This document shows, in pieces, positions 5,726-9,986 of a DNA stretch of 9,986 nucleotides. The DNA lies in NCBI GenBank assembly GCA_029779995.1, contig JAKOZM010000236.1:1-9986 (forward strand), written 5' to 3'. The position numbers were made by a program, and so were the translations under genes. This DNA comes from Actinomycetes bacterium. Its GTDB lineage: Bacteria > Actinomycetota > Actinomycetes > S36-B12 > UBA10799. A model generated the notes under the pieces. That model searched no databases and was not told where the DNA came from. It saw nothing but the letters and a program-made list of their open reading frames with translations. Each line of letters starts with the position of its first letter. The first letter of the stretch is position 1.

Positions 5726-7806
5726 AGTCGCCGGTGACGCAGCAGAGCGCGGCCGCTGGCACTTCCCGGCGGATCCCGCCCGAAACCCGCGTCACGGTGT
5801 ACTGCGCAGTGCTCGGCCTGGTCGTTGGCGTGCTCGTCGTGGCGCCGTGGGTGCGCGGCGGGTACCTGTTGCTGCTGGACTGGGTGAGCGGTCCGCAGCA
5901 GACGCTCACGCCCGGCGTCTACGGCTTGTCAGGCTCGGCCTTGGACGCGATGCCGTTCCGCATCGGTACCCAGGCGTTGCGTCGGCTGGTCGGTTCGGCG
6001 GCCACCGCCTGGCTGCTCATCCTGGCGTACTTCCCGATCGCCGCGGCCGGTGCCTGCGTGGCCGCCGGGGGGACACGCTGGCGTCGGTATGCGGCCGCGC
6101 TGTTCATCGTGTGCAACCCGGTGGTCGTGGACAGGATCCGGGTCGGCCATGTGTCCTTTCTGCTGGCCATCGCGTTGCTGCCGTGGTTGTACGCGGCGTT
6201 GCTGCACGCCCGCAAGCGCAACTCCTGGTTCTCGGTGCGCCCTGCGCTGTGGTACGCCCTGGCCATCTCGATCAACCCGCACGCTGCCTGGCTGGGTGGG
6301 CTGATGGTGCTCGTGGTGACGTTCGTCCCCAAACCGTCATGGCGTGCGCTCGTGCGTGCGCTGCAAGTGGTCGCCGCGGCTGCGCTGGTCTACGGGTACG
6401 CCCTGATTCTGTGGCTGACCGACACCCGGGTGCTCAACGTCACCGAAGCTGATCTGCAGGTGTACGCAACCCAGTCCGGCCCGGGCGGCCTACTGCCCAC
6501 CGTGGCCTCGCTGCACGGTTTCTGGCGGGCTGACCCGGATACCACCGTGCAGGCGTGGCTCGGTGGCATCGGCGTGCTGCTCTTCGTGGTTCTGATCGCT
6601 GCGGTGGTGTTCGGTGCGGCGACGCTCTGGCGCCGGGAGGTGGACCGGGCAGCTCCCCTGGTGGTGATCGGTGTGCTGGGCATGCTGCTGGCCGCCGGGA
6701 TCAACGGCCCATTGGGCGGCCCTTACCGTTGGGCCTTCGACCATGTGCCCTTGTTCGAGGCCATGCGCGAACAGCAGAAGTGGATCGCTCTGGTGCTGCT
6801 GGCCTACGCCGTCTTCTTCGGCTCGGCCGTCGAGTGGCTGGCCCACCGTGTTCCGCGACGCGAGTTCGCACTGCCTGCCGTTGCGCTGCCCCTGGTCATG
6901 GCGCCGACTCTGGTCTGGGGGCTGGGCGGCACCATCACCACAAGTCAATACCCCAATGGTTGGTGGGCAGCGAACTTCGTGATGGGTAGGGGACAGGGCC
7001 TGGCACTCTTCCTGCCATGGCACGCCTACCAGCCGTTCGCGTTCAGTCAGGACCGCACCATCGCCACCCCCTCGAACGCCTTCTTCAGGCGTACTGTGCT
7101 GACCTCGGATGCGGTGGAACTACCGGGCCTACGCACTGATTCCACATCGCTGCGCACCGCATACGTCAGCCGACTGGTCGCCGACGGCGGGGGCGGTGCC
7201 TTCGGCCGGCTAGTGGCCCCGCTCGGAGTCGAGTACGTGGTGCTGGCCAAGACCACGGAAGCGGTGGACTACGCCTGGGTCGCCGAGCAGCCGGACCTCC
7301 AACAGGTGCTGGACACTGAAGCCATGACCGTCTACCGCGTGCTGCCCGAGGGTACGGGCAGAGTGGTGCAGCGGCGGGTGGCCACATACGAAGAACTCCT
7401 GGCGGAAGCGGCCGCTGGTGGTGTGGGAAGTGAGGCGGTCACCCCAGGCATCGCAGACACGGCGACGACTCCCAGTGATGCCGCAGGCGACATCCAGAAA
7501 GCGGGGGAGACCACGTGGACCGTGGCTGCCGGCACACCGGGCTGGACGGTGATCCCTGAAGAGTTCAGCCCCGGCTGGCAGGTGGGCGGGCGGTCGGGGG
7601 AACCCACGGTGGCCGGGACGATCGCGTTCGACCTGCGCGGGGAACCCGCCACGGTCACCTACGAGCCGTGGCGCTACCTGCTGCCAGCCACTCTGGCGTC
7701 CTTGGCGGCGCTGGCGGGGCTGGTGGCGGCAGGGGTATGGGCGCACCGGCAGGACGTTGTGGCCACGCTGCAACGCTCGGGGCAGGCAGGGCCACCGGGG
7801 CCGTAG
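5722..7806 (+). CDS. GT-C/YfhO-like multi-pass membrane protein, putative glycosyltransferase, 694 aa
   Basis: Start ATG 5722 overlaps the stop of the kinase gene (ATGA), with GAGG close upstream; translational coupling is likely. Residues about 25-45, 90-160, 172-232, 275-303, 310-326 and 352-403 hold around ten to twelve membrane spans. D53, just after the first span, is a candidate GT-C loop acid. VPLFEAMRE at 342-350 matches VPMFWLFRE of the 1266-aa protein. Residues about 405-645 are extracytoplasmic, with a YfhO-like piece near the end (PEEFSPGWQV, 612-621), then a last span about 653-673 and a short tail. It resembles a compact version of the divergently transcribed AftD-like protein without the two four-cysteine domains. 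Family-level function would be transfer of a sugar from a lipid-phosphate donor on the outer face; donor and acceptor are unknown. Its last 152 bp are overlapped antisense by the next gene. Confidence 0.75.
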   Translation: MKSPVTQQSAAAGTSRRIPPETRVTVYCAVLGLVVGVLVVAPWVRGGYLLLLDWVSGPQQTLTPGVYGLSGSALDAMPFRIGTQALRRLVGSAATAWLLILAYFPIAAAGACVAAGGTRWRRYAAALFIVCNPVVVDRIRVGHVSFLLAIALLPWLYAALLHARKRNSWFSVRPALWYALAISINPHAAWLGGLMVLVVTFVPKPSWRALVRALQVVAAAALVYGYALILWLTDTRVLNVTEADLQVYATQSGPGGLLPTVASLHGFWRADPDTTVQAWLGGIGVLLFVVLIAAVVFGAATLWRREVDRAAPLVVIGVLGMLLAAGINGPLGGPYRWAFDHVPLFEAMREQQKWIALVLLAYAVFFGSAVEWLAHRVPRREFALPAVALPLVMAPTLVWGLGGTITTSQYPNGWWAANFVMGRGQGLALFLPWHAYQPFAFSQDRTIATPSNAFFRRTVLTSDAVELPGLRTDSTSLRTAYVSRLVADGGGGAFGRLVAPLGVEYVVLAKTTEAVDYAWVAEQPDLQQVLDTEAMTVYRVLPEGTGRVVQRRVATYEELLAEAAAGGVGSEAVTPGIADTATTPSDAAGDIQKAGETTWTVAAGTPGWTVIPEEFSPGWQVGGRSGEPTVAGTIAFDLRGEPATVTYEPWRYLLPATLASLAALAGLVAAGVWAHRQDVVATLQRSGQAGPPGP

Positions 7807-8428
7807 TGGGCCGCGGCATGGGCAGGTTGGCGAACGCCGGGCCCGAAGGACCAGCGAAGATCAAGCCGCGGTCCTCGGTCTCGTCGAGCACGGGTTTGCT
7901 CCGGCGACCGGCCGTGCCGAGGATGGCCACACCCACGATGGGGATGATCAGCAGCCACGGCACAATGCCCATCGGGTTCGGCCCGTTCGGCAGCGGCGGC
8001 ACCGAGCCCACGAGCGTCCGGATCGCACCCGAGGGCCCGCGCCCGATCGCCACAACTGTCGTTCCGGGGGCGTCCTGTCCGGTGGCCAGGAAATCGGCGC
8101 TCACCGATCCGGTCGAATCGGCGCGGACCGGCTGGGTTCCCTGATTGCCGAACTGGATCTCGACTTCAGAGAGCCCCCGGAAACCGATACCGTCCACCTG
8201 CAGGCGCGCGCCATCGGGGACCAGGCCGACCTTGTTGGGATCCCCCGGAGCGTCGCTGCCGGAGTCCCCGGGGACTGACGGTGGGCCGGCGGCCTGGTTG
8301 CCCGGGGTCTTCCACGTCACGTTCAGGCCGCCCGCGTCGCCGCCGTACCCGGGCCCTTCGGCAGCCTGCACCGGCGTCGCGGCGCCCACAACGAGCAGCG
8401 CGACGAGAGCGTAGAGCAGGCGGCGCAC
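7655..8428 (-). CDS. Secreted, membrane-anchored Ig-like-domain protein with proline-rich C-terminal tail, 257 aa
   Basis: I do not recognise a named family. From GTG 8428 the product has a classical signal peptide (RR, then LLYALVALLVVGA, likely cleaved after VQA at 20-22). A Gly/Pro-rich linker follows. At about 68-140 lies an Ig-like beta domain of the pattern GxGFxGLSxVxIxF ... VRADSTGSVSADF ... PGTTVVAIG, common in actinobacterial surface proteins. One membrane span lies at about 153-174, followed by RRSK, and residues about 175-257 form a cytoplasmic tail ending in a Pro/Ala stretch. Topology should be signal peptide out, tail in. GGAGG lies almost against this GTG, which is unusually close. 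The alternative in-frame ATG at 8479 adds 17 residues but has no Shine-Dalgarno and would give a poor signal peptide. A strong hairpin covers the start. The last 50 codons or so overlap the end of the opposing gene. It may be a structural partner of the glycan machinery; this is only inference from position. Confidence 0.7.
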   Translation of the reverse strand: MRRLLYALVALLVVGAATPVQAAEGPGYGGDAGGLNVTWKTPGNQAAGPPSVPGDSGSDAPGDPNKVGLVPDGARLQVDGIGFRGLSEVEIQFGNQGTQPVRADSTGSVSADFLATGQDAPGTTVVAIGRGPSGAIRTLVGSVPPLPNGPNPMGIVPWLLIIPIVGVAILGTAGRRSKPVLDETEDRGLIFAGPSGPAFANLPMPRPTTAPVALPAPSVAAWPQRPAGAPIPLPPPAPPAPPRTPEWLAAGSATARR

Positions 8429-8445
8429 ACCTCCAGTGTGCGCCG
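8421..8445. promoter_or_regulatory. Perfect 10-bp inverted repeat (hairpin) over the start of the minus-strand gene
   Basis: The arm CGGCGCACAC (8421-8430) and the arm GTGTGCGCCG (8436-8445) are exact reverse complements around a 5-base loop (8431-8435). On the minus-strand transcript the loop reads UGGAG, so most of the Shine-Dalgarno sits in the loop while the GTG start (8428-8426) is inside the stem. It could limit ribosome access, or be a DNA operator between divergent genes. No T-tract follows on either strand, so it is not an intrinsic terminator. Confidence 0.7.
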
Positions 8446-8459
8446 TCGCAGGTACTACG

Positions 8460-8504
8460 TGCCAGCCGTGATCACCCATCTTGATGATTGCTTGAGGGCT
8501 GGCA
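8460..8504. promoter_or_regulatory. Candidate operator region: 8-bp inverted repeat enclosing a GTGATCAC palindrome
   Basis: TGCCAGCC at 8460-8467 pairs with GGCTGGCA at 8497-8504 across 29 bases. Inside lie the self-complementary GTGATCAC (8468-8475) and a small CATC-TT-GATG inverted repeat (8477-8486). The block lies in the 120-bp gap between two divergent starts, where regulators commonly bind. No clear -35/-10 pair with normal spacing was found here, so this rests on symmetry alone. Confidence 0.3.
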
Positions 8505-8548
8505 GGCCTATCGCGCTTCGGTCGGCATGGGAGTGGAAGGATCGAGGT

Positions 8549-9778
8549 GTGGCGGCGGGATCACTACGGTCCAGGGGGTTGGGCAGGCTGGCCGCGCCCC
8601 TTTTCCTAGCCGTGATCGTGCAAAGCGTGGCAAACCTCGTGTTCCACGCCGTGGTCGGCCGGGCACTGGCCCCCCCAGAATACGGAGCGCTGGGCACCGT
8701 GCTGGCGGCCATGACCCTGGTGGCGGTGCCCCTGTCGGCCCTCCAGACAGCCAGCGCGCGCGCCACCGCGGTGTCCGGGCTGTCCGCCCAGACCGCCCGC
8801 ACGCTCATCGTCCGCACCGCGTTGTATGCCAGCCCGGTCGTGCTGCTGCTGGTATTGGCGGCAAGTCCGATCATGGCTTTCTTGCACCTGCAGTCCATCT
8901 GGGACGCCGTCATCCTGGCGCCCACGCTGCTGGTCGCCGCTCTCATCGCGGTGATCAGGGGGCTGCTGCTGGGCGTGGCGCGAAGCGGGCTGGTGGCAGG
9001 CAGTTACATCGTCTCCACCGTGGTGCGCCTGGGGCCAGGGCTCGGCCTGGCCTACCTGTACGGCGTCACAGGGGCGCTGCTGGGGACGCTGCTCGGCGAG
9101 GTGTGCGCCATGCTGATGGTGGCGGTGGCAGTCCTGCGAGCACCGTCCGGGACCCGCGCTCAGTTGTCCGCAGGAGACTACCTGCGCACCGGATTGGTGG
9201 TCTCCGGCCTGTTCGTCTTCACCACTGTCGATCTGTTCCTCGCCCGGCATTTCCTCACCGAGGCCGACTCCGGCGCGTACGTGGCCGCAGCCACGATCGG
9301 CAAGACGGTCCTGGCGCTGCCTGCGGCTGCGGTCTCGATCGCCTACCCCCGGCTGGTCGCCGGCTGGGTGGACCGGGTGGGTTTCAGTGCCCTGAAGTCG
9401 GCCCTGATCGTGGTGGGAGCGCCCGCTTTGGCAGTCGCCGCCGTGGTCGCTGTGGTGCCGGGGCTGGTCCTGGGAGTGCTCTACGGGTTCGGCACCTACG
9501 ACGATGCGATCAGCGTGACCCGCGTGCTGGCGCTGGTGGCAGGTCTCAACGCATTCGTCAGCGTGCTCACCCATGCCGGACTGGCCCGCACGGCGCGCAG
9601 CCAGTGGCTGCCGTGGGTCGGATCGGTCGTGCAGATCACGTTGATCCTGCTGTGGCATGACAGCGGCACGGTCATCGCCGCGTGCTCGGCGGTGTCGGCC
9701 GTGCTCGTCGTGGTTGCCTTGGCGGCGGTTGAGGTCCCGGCCTGGCTGCGCAGGTCACGGACAGTCGGTGCGGAGTAG
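8549..9778 (+). CDS. Polysaccharide/lipid-linked oligosaccharide flippase (MOP superfamily, Wzx-like), 409 aa
   Basis: Predicted to flip a lipid-linked glycan intermediate from the inner to the outer face of the membrane. Nearly the whole protein is hydrophobic, with about 12 to 14 spans, and the length is normal for Wzx-type flippases (about 400-480 aa). The N-terminus has the family pattern: a first span (LAAPLFLAVIVQSVANLVFH) followed by VVGRALAPPEYGALG, the usual short loop after the first helix. Start is taken as GTG 8549, with GGAAGG at 8535-8540 and an 8-nt spacer. The frame is open upstream to a GTG at 8438, but the extra 37 residues are polar, lack a good ribosome site and do not look like flippase sequence. 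The glycosyltransferase gene follows after 22 bp on the same strand. It could instead belong to another MOP branch such as MurJ-like proteins, but the length and the glycosyltransferase neighbour favour a polysaccharide flippase. Confidence 0.82.
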   Translation: MAAGSLRSRGLGRLAAPLFLAVIVQSVANLVFHAVVGRALAPPEYGALGTVLAAMTLVAVPLSALQTASARATAVSGLSAQTARTLIVRTALYASPVVLLLVLAASPIMAFLHLQSIWDAVILAPTLLVAALIAVIRGLLLGVARSGLVAGSYIVSTVVRLGPGLGLAYLYGVTGALLGTLLGEVCAMLMVAVAVLRAPSGTRAQLSAGDYLRTGLVVSGLFVFTTVDLFLARHFLTEADSGAYVAAATIGKTVLALPAAAVSIAYPRLVAGWVDRVGFSALKSALIVVGAPALAVAAVVAVVPGLVLGVLYGFGTYDDAISVTRVLALVAGLNAFVSVLTHAGLARTARSQWLPWVGSVVQITLILLWHDSGTVIAACSAVSAVLVVVALAAVEVPAWLRRSRTVGAE

Positions 9779-9800
9779 GTTGGATCAGGGAAGGTAGATC

Positions 9801-9986
9801 ATGCGCATACTGATTCTCACGTGGCGGGATCTCCGCCATCCTCAGGCCGGTGGGGCGGAGCTCTACACCGAGCAGGTGGCCAAGCGCTGGGTGGAACGTG
9901 GTCATGAGATCACGCTCTTCGCCGCGGCGGTCGAGGGGATCCCGGCGGTGGAGAAGGTCGACGGCTACACGGTGGTGCGTGCGGGC
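9801..9986 (+). CDS. Glycosyltransferase family 4 (GT-B), N-terminal part only
   Basis: ATG 9801 has a GGGAAGG Shine-Dalgarno at 9788-9794 with 6 nt between. The 62 codons visible before the window edge encode MRILILTWRDLRHPQAGG, then AELYTEQVAKRWVERGHEITLFAA. This is the usual first beta strand, glycine-rich acceptor-side loop (AGGAE) and first helix, followed by the RGHE-hTLF second strand of GT4 enzymes. Such enzymes transfer a sugar from a nucleotide-sugar to a lipid-linked or glycan acceptor in the cytoplasm. The nucleotide-binding C-terminal half lies outside the window, so the donor cannot be guessed. It is probably co-transcribed with the flippase. Confidence 0.85.
   Translation, partial: MRILILTWRDLRHPQAGGAELYTEQVAKRWVERGHEITLFAAAVEGIPAVEKVDGYTVVRAG

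Noticed and set aside
7807..7860. Terminator between the converging genes
   Set aside because: GC-rich stretches with GGCC repeats were inspected, but no stable stem with T-tract is present, and the region is coding on the minus strand.
8421..8445. Hairpin as a rho-independent terminator
   Set aside because: No run of T follows on either strand and it lies at gene starts, not ends.
8438..8548. Longer flippase start at GTG 8438
   Set aside because: The extra 37 residues are polar and unlike the family, and the GTG sits in the hairpin stem without a Shine-Dalgarno; GTG 8549 has GGAAGG at a good distance.
8606..9658. 350-codon minus-strand open frame opposite the flippase
   Set aside because: The translation is a Gln/His/Gly/Asp-rich low-complexity string, the antisense image of codons for hydrophobic residues; the flippase frame has family features and a ribosome site.

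Overview
The window is high-GC DNA (roughly two thirds G+C by eye) with strong G/C third-position preference, GTG starts and one apparent leaderless promoter. This fits a high-GC actinomycete (Actinomycetota). Neither genus nor family can be fixed from the sequence. The gene content is that of a cell-envelope or exported-polysaccharide locus: two very large multi-pass GT-C-like membrane proteins, a thymidylate-kinase-like fusion protein, a Wzx/MOP-type flippase and the start of a GT4 glycosyltransferase. No RNA genes, CRISPR arrays, transposases or prophage genes were seen.

Layout. Positions 1-479 (minus) hold the 5' part of a metallophosphoesterase-like gene. After about 94 codons it runs into a 201-bp near-copy of the end of the neighbouring gene, so it is a chimera, or an assembly artefact at a contig edge. 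Positions 476-4276 (minus) encode a 1266-aa AftD/DUF3367-like membrane protein with two duplicated four-cysteine domains before its last membrane span. A 72-bp divergent gap separates it from a plus-strand pair: the 458-aa kinase-like fusion (4349-5725) and a 694-aa GT-C/YfhO-like membrane protein (5722-7806), joined by an ATGA overlap. A minus-strand gene for a secreted, membrane-anchored protein with an Ig-like domain (7655-8428) runs head-on into the end of the 694-aa gene and overlaps it by 152 bp. A 120-bp divergent region follows, with a perfect 10-bp-arm hairpin. Then come the flippase (8549-9778, plus) and the GT4 glycosyltransferase (9801 to the window end, plus).

How the genes may work together (inference). 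The GT4 enzyme would build a lipid-linked glycan in the cytoplasm. The flippase would move it across the membrane. One or both GT-C-like proteins would add sugars from polyprenyl-phosphate donors outside. The kinase-like protein may phosphorylate a small molecule for the same pathway, and the secreted Ig-like protein may be a surface or scaffold component. The two GT-C-like proteins look like distant paralogues transcribed in opposite directions from the same centre.

The strongest oddities are the chimeric phosphoesterase with its repeat, the exactly spaced four-cysteine domain duplication, the nucleotidyltransferase-like/kinase fusion, the long antisense overlap, and the start-codon hairpin at 8421-8445. 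None of these by itself proves a new system.
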